In this document: positions 7,494-16,668 of the stretch, in pieces
How the letters are laid out: every line of letters begins with the position of its first letter
Position numbering within the stretch: position 1 is the first letter of the stretch
DNA from: JAVBNW01 sp031551255
Lineage (GTDB): Bacteria > Bacillota > Clostridia > Christensenellales > UBA1750
DNA length: 24,009 bases
Direction: 5' to 3'
NCBI GenBank assembly: GCA_031551255.1
Contig: JAVBNW010000102.1
Span: 1 to 24,009, forward strand
The notes under the pieces: model-generated
Told to the model about the DNA's origin: nothing
Seen by the model: the letters and a program-made list of their open reading frames with translations, nothing else
Database searches by the model: none
Position numbers and translations under genes: made by a program

Positions 7494-7820
7494 ATGTCAA
7501 CGCTGGATATCATGCGTAAGGTGCGCAAAGCTGAGGACGAGGCGGACGGCATCCGCAAGGCCGCGTCGGCGGAAGCCCGAGAGATTCTCAAGGCGGTGGA
7601 AGGGGCTACGGCGCAGGACGAGCGCCAGGCGGCGCAGGATGTGCGCGCCAAGGTTATGGCGTTTCATCGCGAAGAGGATGTAAAGGTAGACGCGCAAATC
7701 GCCAAGGCGCTTGGGGACGAGCGCGATGCACTGGCCACGCAGCGCGAGCATGCGCGCTCGCGCGTCGTCGCTGCCGCCAACCAGATCTACGAAAGGATTC
7801 TTCAGCATGGCGATCATTAA
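7494..7820 (+). CDS. V-type ATP synthase subunit H/G-like (NtpF-like peripheral stalk)
   Basis: This 108-residue protein is rich in Ala, Glu, Arg and Lys and is predicted to be almost entirely one long coiled coil, as in the small peripheral-stalk subunit (AhaH, NtpF, subunit G) of archaeal/V-type ATPases. It would pair with subunit E and link the catalytic head to subunit I. It is the first gene of the operon, as ntpF is in Enterococcus hirae. The start ATG at 7494 follows AGGTGAGG closely. Its 3' end overlaps subunit I by 14 bp. Sequence similarity in this family is low, so the call depends mainly on position and coiled-coil character. Confidence 0.8.
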   Translation: MSTLDIMRKVRKAEDEADGIRKAASAEAREILKAVEGATAQDERQAAQDVRAKVMAFHREEDVKVDAQIAKALGDERDALATQREHARSRVVAAANQIYERILQHGDH

Positions 7821-9729
7821 GATGAAAAAGCTTTCCCTTGTCTGCCTGCGCGCGGACAGGGATAAGTTGATGGATCTTGCGCAGGGCATGCAGTGCATCG
7901 AGGTGGTCGAGCAGCCCTTCGAGGAAGAAGAGGGGCTTATCACACTCGAGATGCGCGAGGATTTTGCCGCCCTCGCCGAAAGGATCGCTCTGCTTACCGG
8001 AGCCCTCGCGTCGCTTTCGCGCTATGCGCCGGTAAAAAAGGGTATGTTTGCCCAACGCGACCAGGTGGATGCCGAGGGTATTGCGGCCGCGTTGACGGCG
8101 CAGGAAGCCACGGTTGAGATTTGCCGCGACGTCATGCGCAAAGAGGCGGAGATTTCCGATATTCGCCAGCGCCGCACGCGCATGGAGGCGCAGGTCGAGC
8201 AGCTCAGGCCGCTGAGCGGCTGCGATTTGCCGCTTGAACAGCTCAAGGATACCGCAAGGGCGCAGGTGACGCTTGGGTCGCTACATCCGTCCAAACTGGA
8301 GGACCTCATGCACAAGGCCTCGGAGGCCGAGCTTTTGCAGCTTATAGAGCTTGGCCGTACGCCGGATGCCGTGTATGTATTGGCGATCGCCCATAAGAGC
8401 TTCGCCGAAGAGGCGTCGGCGCTTCTAACCTCCGCAGGGCTTACCAAGCTTACGCTTCACTACCAGGGTACGGCGACGCAGGTGATCGCGGGCTTTGAGG
8501 CGGACATCGAAAAGGACGAAAAGGCGCGCGAAGCGTTGATCAAGGACATCGAAGGCCATGCGGACGACCGGCTGGCCATTCAAACCCTAATCGACCTTTC
8601 CAACCTTGAAAAAGAGCGTCTTGAGGCGTCTTCGCTGCTGAGTGTCACGCGCGAGGCCCTGCACATGGCGGCATGGGTGCCAGCGGATAAGGAGCAGGCG
8701 TTAAGGACGGCGATCGAAAAAATCTCTCCTTGTGTGGCCATGGAGTTCGCCGACCCCGAGGAAGGCGACAACGTGCCCACTTACGTAGAAAACAACAAAT
8801 TTCTGACGCCCTACGAGGCCGTTACGAATATGTTTTCCACCCCTTCTCAAAACGATATCGACCCTTCTCCCAAACTGATGCCGTTTTTCGTGGTCTTTTT
8901 CGGCATGATGGTTTCGGATGCCGGCTATGGCATTTTGCTGTCCATCGGCGGCTTTGTCGGCGCGTATGTGCTCAAGATGCGCGGCATGATGGGGCAGATT
9001 GCAAAGATCTTGATCGTGGGCGGCTTGCTCACCACCTTCTGGGGGGCGCTGTTCGGCTCGTGGTTCGGCATCGAGGGCATCGACGCTCCGTTGTTTGTAC
9101 CGATGAACGAGCCGATGGCCATGCTCGGGCTGTGCTTCTCGCTGGGGCTTATCCACGTGATGTACGGCATGGTGCTCAGGATGATTATGGCTTTTCGCTC
9201 CGGCGACTGGCAAACCGCCGTGTTCGACCAAATCGGCTGGATGGCGATCATCCTTGGCCTGATCGCGCTGGCCATCGGAGGCGCTCTGGGCATCAACCCC
9301 TTGTTCATGGGGGGCAGCGTGGTTGCCATCGTCGGTGTTTTGATGGTGCTTTTGTTCGCCGGGCGGGATAAGCCCTTCGGCATCGGCCGCATCGTATCGG
9401 GCCTTGGCTCCCTGTACGGCATAACGTCCTACTTAAGCGACGTGCTCTCCTACGCCCGCCTGTTCGCGATGGGCCTTGCCACCGGCGTTATCTGCATGGT
9501 GTTCAATACTATCGCAGGGCTGCTCCTCTCAAGCCCCATCGGCTTCATCTTCGGCATCGCGGTTTTGCTGGTGGGCCACATCTTCAATTTGGCGATCAAC
9601 GCGCTGGGCGCGTATGTGCATTCTTGCCGTCTGCAATATATCGAGTTCTTCGGCAAGTTTTTCGAAGGCGGCGGACGCGCTTTTAAGCCGCTGATGCGCA
9701 ACACTCGGCACGTAGATTTCAAATCCTGA
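7807..9729 (+). CDS. ntpI: V-type ATP synthase subunit I
   Basis: This 640-residue membrane stator subunit is the V-type counterpart of subunit a. The N-terminal half (about 1-330) is a soluble coiled-coil arm that binds the peripheral stalks. The C-terminal half has about seven to eight transmembrane helices, beginning at KLMPFFVVFFGMMVSDAGYG. The essential arginine facing the rotor ring is R551 in DVLSYARLFAMGLATG. The start at ATG 7807 gives MAIIKMKKLSLVCLRAD, the usual N-terminus; it overlaps the previous gene by 14 bp, implying coupling. The length is normal for the family. Confidence 0.95.
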   Translation: MAIIKMKKLSLVCLRADRDKLMDLAQGMQCIEVVEQPFEEEEGLITLEMREDFAALAERIALLTGALASLSRYAPVKKGMFAQRDQVDAEGIAAALTAQEATVEICRDVMRKEAEISDIRQRRTRMEAQVEQLRPLSGCDLPLEQLKDTARAQVTLGSLHPSKLEDLMHKASEAELLQLIELGRTPDAVYVLAIAHKSFAEEASALLTSAGLTKLTLHYQGTATQVIAGFEADIEKDEKAREALIKDIEGHADDRLAIQTLIDLSNLEKERLEASSLLSVTREALHMAAWVPADKEQALRTAIEKISPCVAMEFADPEEGDNVPTYVENNKFLTPYEAVTNMFSTPSQNDIDPSPKLMPFFVVFFGMMVSDAGYGILLSIGGFVGAYVLKMRGMMGQIAKILIVGGLLTTFWGALFGSWFGIEGIDAPLFVPMNEPMAMLGLCFSLGLIHVMYGMVLRMIMAFRSGDWQTAVFDQIGWMAIILGLIALAIGGALGINPLFMGGSVVAIVGVLMVLLFAGRDKPFGIGRIVSGLGSLYGITSYLSDVLSYARLFAMGLATGVICMVFNTIAGLLLSSPIGFIFGIAVLLVGHIFNLAINALGAYVHSCRLQYIEFFGKFFEGGGRAFKPLMRNTRHVDFKS

Positions 9730-9767
9730 CAACCTAAAAAAGAAACCATTGCAAGGAGGACACCATC

Positions 9768-10244
9768 ATGTTTGAATCCCTCGGTCAGTTCTACGCGCTC
9801 TTTGGCGCGGCGCTCGCCGCATTGCTCGCGGGCATCGGCTCGGCGATGGGCGTTTCCAAGGCCGGCGAGGCTGCCGCAGGCGTCACCGCGGAAGATCCCG
9901 ACTCTTTCGGTCGTTTGCTCGTTTTACAGGCGCTGCCGGGCACGCAGGGCATCTACGGTCTGCTGATCGCCTTTATCGTTTTGCTTAAGACCAACTTCCT
10001 GGGCGGCATGGTCGACCTGACCGCGCAGCAGGGCCTTTTGTTCTTCGCGGGCTGCCTGCCCATCGCCATCGTCGGCCTTTTGTCGGCCGTTTACCAGGGC
10101 AAGACGGCCGCTTCGGCTATCGTGATGACCGGCCGCCGCCCCGACCAGTCCGGTAAGGGCATTACGATGACCGTCATGGTCGAGACATACGCGGTTCTTG
10201 CGCTGTTGGCTTCGTTCCTGATGGTGTTCTTCATTCAGGTGTAA
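9768..10244 (+). CDS. ntpK: V-type ATP synthase subunit K (rotor ring, probable Na+ type)
   Basis: This 158-residue rotor-ring proteolipid has a duplicated hairpin (four transmembrane helices), like NtpK of Enterococcus hirae. The ion carboxylate is E139 in MVMVETYAVLALLASF. The other residues that hold Na+ in the E. hirae ring are also present: L56, T59 and Q60 in LPGTQGIYG, and Q110 in VYQGKTAAS. The first hairpin has no carboxylate, which fits the 16-kDa duplicated form with one ion site per subunit. The start is ATG at 9768 with AAGGAGG a few bases upstream. Na+ coupling is inferred from these ligands; proton transport by the same protein is not excluded. Confidence 0.95.
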   Translation: MFESLGQFYALFGAALAALLAGIGSAMGVSKAGEAAAGVTAEDPDSFGRLLVLQALPGTQGIYGLLIAFIVLLKTNFLGGMVDLTAQQGLLFFAGCLPIAIVGLLSAVYQGKTAASAIVMTGRRPDQSGKGITMTVMVETYAVLALLASFLMVFFIQV

Positions 10245-10277
10245 GCCGTCAATGTTGGAATTCTAGGAGGTCGTACC

Positions 10278-10883
10278 ATGGCGGGAGCCGACATGATCCT
10301 AAACAAAATATTGGACGACGCGCGCGCTGACGCCACCGCGATGCTTACGGATGCGAAGGAGCGCGTTAGGGTGATCAAGGCGCGCTCCCAGGCTAGCGTC
10401 GAAACATCGCGGGAGGCCGCGCTCAAGGGGGCGCAAATCGAGGCGGAGCAGCGCAAAGAGCGCAGGCTGCGCATGGCGCAGTTGGACGCGCGCAAAGAGC
10501 AACTCGCCATGAAGCGCGAGCTGATCGACGAGGCGTTTGATTTCGCGCTTGAACGGCTGCTCAAGGCCGATGCCGATACGAAGCGTTCGTTATTTCTGAG
10601 CATGCTGATCGCCTCGGCGCAGGGCGGCGAGGTCATCATGCCCGCCGCAGCCGACCAAGGGATTTTCACGCCCGACGCGCTTGCCGTGATGAACGGCGCG
10701 CTGGCAAAGGATGCAAAGGCGCCCGTTACGCTCGGCGCCGTCGCGCCGGGTATACGGGGCGGCTTTATCCTGTCGCTCAAGGGCATGGAGTGCAATTGTT
10801 CGCTCGAAGCGCTGCTCCGCCAGGAGCGCGAGGCCCTTGAGCCAGAGGTAGCGAGCGCGCTATTCCCTGCGAAGGAGGGCTAA
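10278..10883 (+). CDS. ntpE: V-type ATP synthase subunit E
   Basis: This 201-residue peripheral-stalk subunit has a long N-terminal coiled coil (about 1-105, alternating Ala/Glu/Arg/Lys) and a small globular C-terminal domain that binds the top of the A3B3 head. The C-terminal GIRGGFILSLKGMECNCSLEALL segment, cut here for reading at GGFILSLKGME, is typical of the family. The start ATG at 10278 follows TAGGAGG by seven bases. The gene is 33 bp after subunit K and 1 bp before subunit C. Confidence 0.88.
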   Translation: MAGADMILNKILDDARADATAMLTDAKERVRVIKARSQASVETSREAALKGAQIEAEQRKERRLRMAQLDARKEQLAMKRELIDEAFDFALERLLKADADTKRSLFLSMLIASAQGGEVIMPAAADQGIFTPDALAVMNGALAKDAKAPVTLGAVAPGIRGGFILSLKGMECNCSLEALLRQEREALEPEVASALFPAKEG

Positions 10884-10884
10884 G

Positions 10885-11880
10885 ATGCCTAGCAGTTACG
10901 CGTTTGCCAACGGTTCTGTGCACGTGCTGGAAGGGAAGATGCTCTCTGCGGAGCGTATTGAACGCCTCATTTCCGCGGCGGATGCTTCGGATGCGATCAA
11001 GGCGCTGCAGGAGACGGGCTACGGCAGGGGCGAGGAGATCGGCAGCGTGGCCGACTACGAGGGCTGGCTCGACAGTCGCGCCCAAGAGGCGTATGCATTT
11101 GTGCGCAGGGTTTCTCCCGAGCCTGCTTCTACGGATTGCTTCCTGTTGGCGCTTGACTATACAAACCTCAAGGCGCTATACAAGGCGCGGCATTTGGAGC
11201 AGGATGCCGACGGCATTCTGCGTAAGGGCGGCTTGTATTCTTTAGAATTGATGGCCGACGCGATGCGCGAGCAGGATTATCGCCGCCTTTCCGGTTTTAT
11301 GCAGAGCGCCCTTAAGGCGTTGGACACAAGGGCCGTTTCCGGCTTAATCGATCCGCGCTCTATCGACACGATCCTTGATAAGGCGATGTTCTCCGAGATC
11401 GCCGAGCGGGTGAAGGAAGCCAAATCAAAGGCCGTAAAGGAATACTTTCGCGATCTTGCGGATCTTACCAATCTGCGCGCCGCCCTGCGCGCCCGCGCGA
11501 TGCGCATGGGCCACGATGAGCTCGCCGAGCAGCTCGTACCGGGAGGGGACATACCCCTTGCGCGCATCGAGCAGGCGCTTGAGGAGCCTGAGCGCGCTAT
11601 ACAGGCCTTTGCGGGCCGTGCTTATAAGCGCCAGCTGGACGAGGCGATCGCCGCCTATGGCCAGGACGGCTCGCTTGCAAGGTTTGAGCTTATCCAGGAC
11701 AATCACCTGCTTTCGCTCATTAAGCGCGGCAGGTGGACGATGGAATCCGTCGAGCCGCTGGCGGGCTACCTGCTGGGCATTGAGCGGGAGATCGCCGCGA
11801 TTCGGCTGTGCATGGTCGGCCAGATCAATGGCTTTCCGGCCGAAGTGATGCGCGAAAGGCTGGGTGATCTGTATGTCTAA
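10885..11880 (+). CDS. ntpC: V-type ATP synthase subunit C (AC39/d type)
   Basis: This 331-residue subunit is the funnel-shaped connector that couples the central stalk to the membrane rotor ring (NtpC of E. hirae, subunit d of eukaryotes). It is predominantly helical and starts YAFANGSVHVLEGKML, as family members do. The C-terminal LAGYLLGIEREIAAIRLCM segment is the conserved repeat end. The start ATG at 10885 lies 1 bp after the subunit E stop, with GAAGGAGGG inside the end of that gene. It overlaps subunit F by 8 bp. Confidence 0.92.
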   Translation: MPSSYAFANGSVHVLEGKMLSAERIERLISAADASDAIKALQETGYGRGEEIGSVADYEGWLDSRAQEAYAFVRRVSPEPASTDCFLLALDYTNLKALYKARHLEQDADGILRKGGLYSLELMADAMREQDYRRLSGFMQSALKALDTRAVSGLIDPRSIDTILDKAMFSEIAERVKEAKSKAVKEYFRDLADLTNLRAALRARAMRMGHDELAEQLVPGGDIPLARIEQALEEPERAIQAFAGRAYKRQLDEAIAAYGQDGSLARFELIQDNHLLSLIKRGRWTMESVEPLAGYLLGIEREIAAIRLCMVGQINGFPAEVMRERLGDLYV

Positions 11881-12196
11881 AATGGGCGTGATCGGAGACC
11901 GCGATTCAGTGCTCGGCTTCAAGGCTGCAGGGCTTGACGTATTCGCGGTATCCTCAGCTTCCGAGGCGCAGCACACCCTGCACCGGCTGGCCCGCGAGGA
12001 CTATGCCGTGATCTTCATCGTGGAACAGACGGCGGGCATGATCCCCGAGGCGATCGACCGCTACAAAGCCCAGCCAATGCCCGCGATCATTCCGATACCG
12101 GGATCGCGCGGCGGCGAGGGGTTGGGCATGCGCGGCCTTCGTAAAAACATCGAGAAGGCCATCGGCGCGGATATATTATTTGGGAAAGAGGGGTAA
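11873..12196 (+). CDS. ntpG: V-type ATP synthase subunit F (NtpG)
   Basis: This 107-residue central-stalk subunit pairs with subunit D. It opens with MSKMGVIGDRDSVLGFKAAG, which matches the family pattern IGD.dsv.gF, followed by a Rossmann-like alpha/beta domain and the IPIPGSRGG segment. The start at 11873 overlaps the end of subunit C by 8 bp; an earlier in-frame ATG at 11864 adds three residues and lacks support. The position between C and A matches ntpG in E. hirae. Confidence 0.92.
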   Translation: MSKMGVIGDRDSVLGFKAAGLDVFAVSSASEAQHTLHRLAREDYAVIFIVEQTAGMIPEAIDRYKAQPMPAIIPIPGSRGGEGLGMRGLRKNIEKAIGADILFGKEG

Positions 12197-12202
12197 TGCG
12201 CG

Positions 12203-13966
12203 ATGCAGGGAACGATTGTAAAGGTCTCCGGGCCTTTGATCGTTGCGGAGAACATGGGCGATGTCAAAATGTACGACGTCGTCCGCGTATCCAAGAGCCG
12301 TCTGATCGGCGAGATCATCGAGCTTCGCGGAGACCGCGCGTCCGTACAGGTATATGAAGAGACATCGGGGCTGGGCGTGGGCGAGCCTGTGGAATCCACC
12401 GGCGCTCCGTTGTCGGTAGAATTGGGGCCGGGGCTGATCGAGGCCATCTTCGACGGCATTCAGCGCCCGCTTACCACGATTAGAGAAATTGCGGGCGATC
12501 GCATCTCCCGCGGCATCGAGGTTCCATCGCTCAATCGCGAAAAGAAGTGGCTGTTCGAGCCGATCGTTAAGGTGGGCGATAAGGTTTCGGCGGGCGACTT
12601 TTTGGGCCATGTGCAAGAGACGATCGTGGTCGATCACAAGATCATGGTGCCGAACGGCCTGTCCGGTACTGTGGAGTGGATCGCCGGCGGCGAGTTTACC
12701 GTGACGGAAACCGTCGCCAAAGTCAAGAAGGATAACGGCGAAATCGTCGAGCTTCCGATGATGCAAACATGGCCGGTGCGCGTAGGGCGACCCTATCGCG
12801 AAAAGCTCGCGCCTACCGTGCCCATGATCACCGGGCAGCGCGTCATCGATACGTTTTTCCCTATCGCATCGGGCGGAGTCGCCTGCATTCCGGGCCCGTT
12901 CGGCAGCGGCAAGACGGTTACCCAGCATCAGCTGGCCAAGTGGTCGGATGCGGATATCGTGGTGTACGTCGGCTGCGGCGAGCGCGGCAACGAGATGACC
13001 GACGTTCTGATGGAGTTCCCGCACTTGGTCGACCCGCGCACCGGCGAGGCGCTGATGCGCCGCACGGTGCTGATCGCCAATACCTCCGACATGCCGGTGG
13101 CCGCGCGCGAAGCTTCCATTTATACGGGCATTACCATCGCCGAGTATTTTAGGGATATGGGCTATCGGGTCGCCATCATGGCGGATTCGACAAGCCGCTG
13201 GGCCGAGGCACTGCGCGAAATGTCGGGCCGCCTTGAGGAAATGCCCGGCGAAGAAGGTTACCCGGCTTATCTTTCCAGCCGCGTTGCGGAGTTTTACGAG
13301 CGCGCGGGCATGGTAAGGACTTTGGGCGCCGGCGAGCGCGTGGGCTCGGTCAGCGCCATCGGCGCGGTTTCCCCTCCGGGCGGCGATATTTCCGAGCCGG
13401 TTTCGCAGGCGACGCTTAGAATCGTCAAGGTGTTCTGGGGCCTGAGCGCCTCGCTCGCCTACGCGCGCCACTTTCCGGCCATCGACTGGCTGCAGAGCTA
13501 TTCGCTGTATACCGACAGGCTCGACCCGTGGTTTGGCGACGAGGTCGATCCCTCGTATCCCGTATACCGCGTGCGCGCCATGCAGATTTTGCAGCAGGAA
13601 TCCGAGCTTGACGAGATCGTCCGTCTGGTCGGCATCGACGCGCTCGGGCCCAGGGATCGCCTCACGCTGGAAGTCGCCCGCTCTATCAGGGAAGACTATC
13701 TGCATCAGAACTCGTTCGACGAGGTGGATACTTATACATCTCCCAAGAAACAGTTCAGGATGATCAACTACATCCTCACCTTCTACGACCGGGGCTTGGC
13801 AGCGCTCGAAGCCGGAAGCGAGTTGAGCCAGATTATGGCGCTTCCCGTGCGCGACAGGATCGGCCGCGCGAAGTATATTCCCGAGGACAACACGACGGAA
13901 TTCGATGCGATCGACCGCGAATTGCTCGATCAAATGGCCGAATTGACGTCGGAGGGAGGCCTGTAA
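12203..13966 (+). CDS. ntpA: V-type ATP synthase catalytic subunit A
   Basis: This 587-residue catalytic subunit forms the ATP-binding sites of the A3B3 head. The P-loop is G231-P-F-G-S-G-K237-T238, with the glycine-rich V/A-type form of the motif. The V/A-type non-homologous insertion lies at about residues 110-190. The catalytic CGERGNEMTDVL segment and the DSTSRWAEALREMSGRLEEM signature (cut here) confirm the subunit. The start at ATG 12203 follows AGAGGGG and gives MQGTIVKVSGPL, the usual N-terminus. The length is normal. Confidence 0.98.
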   Translation: MQGTIVKVSGPLIVAENMGDVKMYDVVRVSKSRLIGEIIELRGDRASVQVYEETSGLGVGEPVESTGAPLSVELGPGLIEAIFDGIQRPLTTIREIAGDRISRGIEVPSLNREKKWLFEPIVKVGDKVSAGDFLGHVQETIVVDHKIMVPNGLSGTVEWIAGGEFTVTETVAKVKKDNGEIVELPMMQTWPVRVGRPYREKLAPTVPMITGQRVIDTFFPIASGGVACIPGPFGSGKTVTQHQLAKWSDADIVVYVGCGERGNEMTDVLMEFPHLVDPRTGEALMRRTVLIANTSDMPVAAREASIYTGITIAEYFRDMGYRVAIMADSTSRWAEALREMSGRLEEMPGEEGYPAYLSSRVAEFYERAGMVRTLGAGERVGSVSAIGAVSPPGGDISEPVSQATLRIVKVFWGLSASLAYARHFPAIDWLQSYSLYTDRLDPWFGDEVDPSYPVYRVRAMQILQQESELDEIVRLVGIDALGPRDRLTLEVARSIREDYLHQNSFDEVDTYTSPKKQFRMINYILTFYDRGLAALEAGSELSQIMALPVRDRIGRAKYIPEDNTTEFDAIDRELLDQMAELTSEGGL

Positions 13967-13967
13967 G

Positions 13968-15350
13968 ATGCTCAAGGAATATAAGACGATCAGAGAAGTC
14001 GTCGGCCCGCTGATGATGGTCGAGGGCGTTTCGGGGGCCACCTATTACGAGCTGGTGGAGATCGAGCAGGCGAACGGCGAAATCCGCAACGGGCGCGTGC
14101 TGGAGCTCAACGGCGATAAGGCGCTCGTGCAGCTGTTCGAATCTTCGCAAGGGCTGAAGATCGACGACTCGAAGGCCAGGTTCTTGGGCCACGGCATTGA
14201 ACTTGCGGTTTCGCTGGATATGCAGGGCCGCGTGTTCGACGGTATGGGCCGTCCGCGCGACAACGGCCCCGCGATCATCCCCGAGGCGCGCATGGACATC
14301 AACGGCCTGCCGATCAACCCCGCCGCGCGCGACTACCCCGAGGAGTTCATCCAAACCGGCATCTCCGCGATCGACGGGCTCAATACGCTCGTGCGCGGCC
14401 AGAAGCTACCGGTGTTCTCCGGCTCGGGCTTGCCGCACGCGCAGCTCGCTGCGCAAATCGCCCGCCAGGCCAAAGTGCTGGGTACGGGCGAGAACTTCGC
14501 CGTAGTGTTCGGCGCGATCGGCATCACCTACGAAGAAGCCGATTTCTTCATCAGCGATTTCCGCCGCACCGGCGCGATCGACAGGGCCGTGCTGTTCATG
14601 AACCTCGCGAACGATCCGGCTATCGAGCGCATCGCCACCCCGCGCATGGCGCTTACCGCAGCCGAGTATCTCGCGTATGAAAAAGACATGCACGTGCTGG
14701 TCATCCTGACGGATCTTACCAACTACGCCGAAGCCCTGCGCGAGGTTTCCGCCGCGCGCAAGGAAGTTCCGGGTCGCCGCGGCTATCCCGGCTATCTGTA
14801 CACCGACTTGGCCACCCTGTACGAGCGCGCCGGCCGCATCAAGGGCAAGAAAGGTTCGGTTACGCAGATCCCGATCCTGACCATGCCCGAGGACGACAAG
14901 ACCCACCCGATCCCCGACCTGACCGGCTACATCACCGAAGGGCAGATCATCCTGTCGCGCCAGCTGTACCGCTCGGGCCTACAGCCGCCCATCGACGTGC
15001 TGCCTTCGCTTTCGCGCCTGAAGGACAAGGGCATCGGCGCGGGGAAGACGCGCGAAGACCATGCGCCTACCATGAATCAGCTATTTGCGGCATATTCCAG
15101 AGGCAAGGATGCCAAGGAACTGTCGGCCATCTTGGGGGAGGCCGCCCTTTCCGAGAGCGACCTTAAATTCGCGGCGTTCGCCGAGGAGTTTGAGAAGGTA
15201 TACGTATCCCAGGGCTACGAAACCGACCGCTCCATCGAGGAAACCCTCGATCTTGGCTGGAAGCTGCTGACGCTGCTGCCGCGCAACGAACTGCGTCGTA
15301 TCCGCGACGATATGCTGGACAAATACATGCCCAAGGTGGGTGAGGCGTAA
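13968..15350 (+). CDS. ntpB: V-type ATP synthase subunit B
   Basis: This 460-residue subunit is the non-catalytic nucleotide-fold partner that alternates with A in the head. It has the B-type sequence PVFSGSGLPHAQLAAQIARQ where A has a P-loop, so it lacks a canonical Walker A. The TNYAEALREVSAARKEVPGR and GYPGYLYTDLATLYERAGR signatures are intact. The start ATG at 13968 is 1 bp after the subunit A stop with GGAGGGAGG upstream. Its stop overlaps the subunit D start (TAATG). Confidence 0.98.
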   Translation: MLKEYKTIREVVGPLMMVEGVSGATYYELVEIEQANGEIRNGRVLELNGDKALVQLFESSQGLKIDDSKARFLGHGIELAVSLDMQGRVFDGMGRPRDNGPAIIPEARMDINGLPINPAARDYPEEFIQTGISAIDGLNTLVRGQKLPVFSGSGLPHAQLAAQIARQAKVLGTGENFAVVFGAIGITYEEADFFISDFRRTGAIDRAVLFMNLANDPAIERIATPRMALTAAEYLAYEKDMHVLVILTDLTNYAEALREVSAARKEVPGRRGYPGYLYTDLATLYERAGRIKGKKGSVTQIPILTMPEDDKTHPIPDLTGYITEGQIILSRQLYRSGLQPPIDVLPSLSRLKDKGIGAGKTREDHAPTMNQLFAAYSRGKDAKELSAILGEAALSESDLKFAAFAEEFEKVYVSQGYETDRSIEETLDLGWKLLTLLPRNELRRIRDDMLDKYMPKVGEA

Positions 15351-15985
15351 TGGCAAAGGTACAGGTTAACCCCACTCGCATGGAGTTGACCAACCTCAAG
15401 CGCCGCCTAACGGTCGCGGTGCGCGGCCACAAGATGCTCAAAGACAAGCGGGACGAAATGGTGCGTCAGTTTATTCTGTTGATTCGGCGCAACAAGGAGA
15501 TTCGCGAAAGGATGGAGGCGAGCCTGCAGGGAGCGTTGCGCGAGTTTGCGCTTGCCCGCGCCGTGATGCCTTCGCAGGTCTTGGAAGAGGCCATCCTATA
15601 CCCGGCGCGCAGGGTGGGCATCGAGGTCGGCACGCAAAACGTGATGTCCGTCGAAGTTCCCACGATTAAAATCGCCCAAGAAACCGGCGAGGCGCCGCTC
15701 TTGCCTTACGGTTTTGCGTCGACATCCTCGCAACTCGATGGCGCGATTCGCACCCTTTCGGATATCCTGCCGCTGATGCTGGAGCTTGCGCAGATTGAAA
15801 AAACTTGCGACCGGCTTGCCGTCGAAATCGAAAAGACGCGCAGGCGCGTCAATGCTCTGGAATACGTGATGATCCCCGATATGCAGGAGAGCATCCGCTA
15901 TATATCCATGAAGCTCGACGAGAACGAGCGCGGCTCGCTCACGCGGCTGATGAAAGTCAAGGATATGATCGCCGAGCGGGAATGA
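15350..15985 (+). CDS. ntpD: V-type ATP synthase subunit D
   Basis: This 211-residue central-shaft subunit is a long antiparallel coiled coil that rotates inside the A3B3 head. It starts VQVNPTRMELTNLKRRL and ends with the conserved segment RRVNALEYVMIPDMQ, both family hallmarks. The start overlaps the subunit B stop by one base, with GGTGAGG before it. It is the last gene of the operon: the additional H and J genes of the E. hirae operon are absent here, and a strong terminator follows 12 bp after the stop. Confidence 0.96.
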   Translation: MAKVQVNPTRMELTNLKRRLTVAVRGHKMLKDKRDEMVRQFILLIRRNKEIRERMEASLQGALREFALARAVMPSQVLEEAILYPARRVGIEVGTQNVMSVEVPTIKIAQETGEAPLLPYGFASTSSQLDGAIRTLSDILPLMLELAQIEKTCDRLAVEIEKTRRRVNALEYVMIPDMQESIRYISMKLDENERGSLTRLMKVKDMIAERE

Positions 15986-15997
15986 GGCTAATTTGCG

Positions 15998-16028
15998 GGA
16001 GCCGTTGCACAGCAGCGGCTCCTTTTTT
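15998..16028 (+). terminator. Rho-independent terminator of the V-ATPase operon
   Basis: GGAGCCGTTGC (15998-16008) pairs with GCAGCGGCTCC (16012-16022) over 11 bp with one T-G wobble and a 3-nt loop, followed by six T. It closes the ntp operon. Confidence 0.93.
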
Positions 16029-16049
16029 GTGAAGAGGTGAGGACGGGCC

Positions 16050-16619
16050 GTGGAGATCGTGCAAGGCATTTCTCAGGGAGATTATTCTCGGGCGGAGAAC
16101 ATCGTGCGGGAGTACCTTCCGGATACGGAGCCCGAAAAACTCAGGGCGATGTATGCCGAATTTTCCAGGGCGTTTCTGGGGTATTACATAGACGGCTTGC
16201 TGATCGGCCTGTGTTACGGAGCGCCTGCCGATGCGGCGCGCTTTACGCTCAGCGGCATAGCGATTATGCATCCGTATAACGCGCAAGGCAGGGGGGCAAA
16301 GCTCATCGGCAAGTTTGAAGAGGCGGCCTTTTCGTTGGGTTATGCGCGGATTTCGCTCGGTTCTGGCGATGGATATGTAGAGCGCTTCTACATGAAAAAC
16401 GGCTATACAGCGGTAGCGCTTAAGATTTTGACGGAGCGAGGCGATTGGAAAGAGAAAGCAAACGGTTACGCCTTTCCGGTTGCCTCGGTGGAAACACAGG
16501 GCGAATATACGAAGTTGGTGATTTCGGTAACGGACTATTGCGCAATGAACAAACGGGCTATCCAGGATTATTACGGCGGCGTGCACTCGTTTTTTGTATT
16601 TGAAAAAGCACTGCTTTGA
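16050..16619 (+). CDS. GNAT family N-acetyltransferase
   Basis: This 189-residue protein has the GNAT fold. The acetyl-CoA pyrophosphate-binding motif is seen in IMHPYNAQGRGAKLIGKFEE (Q-x-x-G-x-G/A type). The downstream YVERFYMKNGYTAVALKI segment is the usual FYxKxGF-type motif. The substrate cannot be told. The start is GTG at 16050 with GAGGTGAGG seven bases upstream, immediately after the V-ATPase terminator, so it probably has little read-through from that operon; no separate promoter was recognised in the short gap. The C-terminal 60 residues do not resemble a known partner domain. Confidence 0.8.
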   Translation: MEIVQGISQGDYSRAENIVREYLPDTEPEKLRAMYAEFSRAFLGYYIDGLLIGLCYGAPADAARFTLSGIAIMHPYNAQGRGAKLIGKFEEAAFSLGYARISLGSGDGYVERFYMKNGYTAVALKILTERGDWKEKANGYAFPVASVETQGEYTKLVISVTDYCAMNKRAIQDYYGGVHSFFVFEKALL

Positions 16620-16623
16620 TTTT

Positions 16624-16651
16624 CCCCAAAGCTGCCTCAGCGTTTTACGAG
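16624..16651. repeat. Degenerate copy of the P palindrome
   Basis: This 28-nt segment has the same length and central CTGAGG/CCTCAG core as the P palindromes in the neighbouring composite repeats, but its outer arms no longer pair well. It lies just after the GNAT stop codon and is probably a decayed member of the same repeat family. Confidence 0.4.
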
Positions 16652-16668
16652 AGTAGGGAAGCGACAAG

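Noticed and set aside
12176..14041. 621-residue open frame on the minus strand opposite V-ATPase subunit A
   Set aside because: It is the antisense shadow of ntpA in GC-rich DNA; no ribosome binding site, no recognisable domain, and the plus-strand gene is certain.
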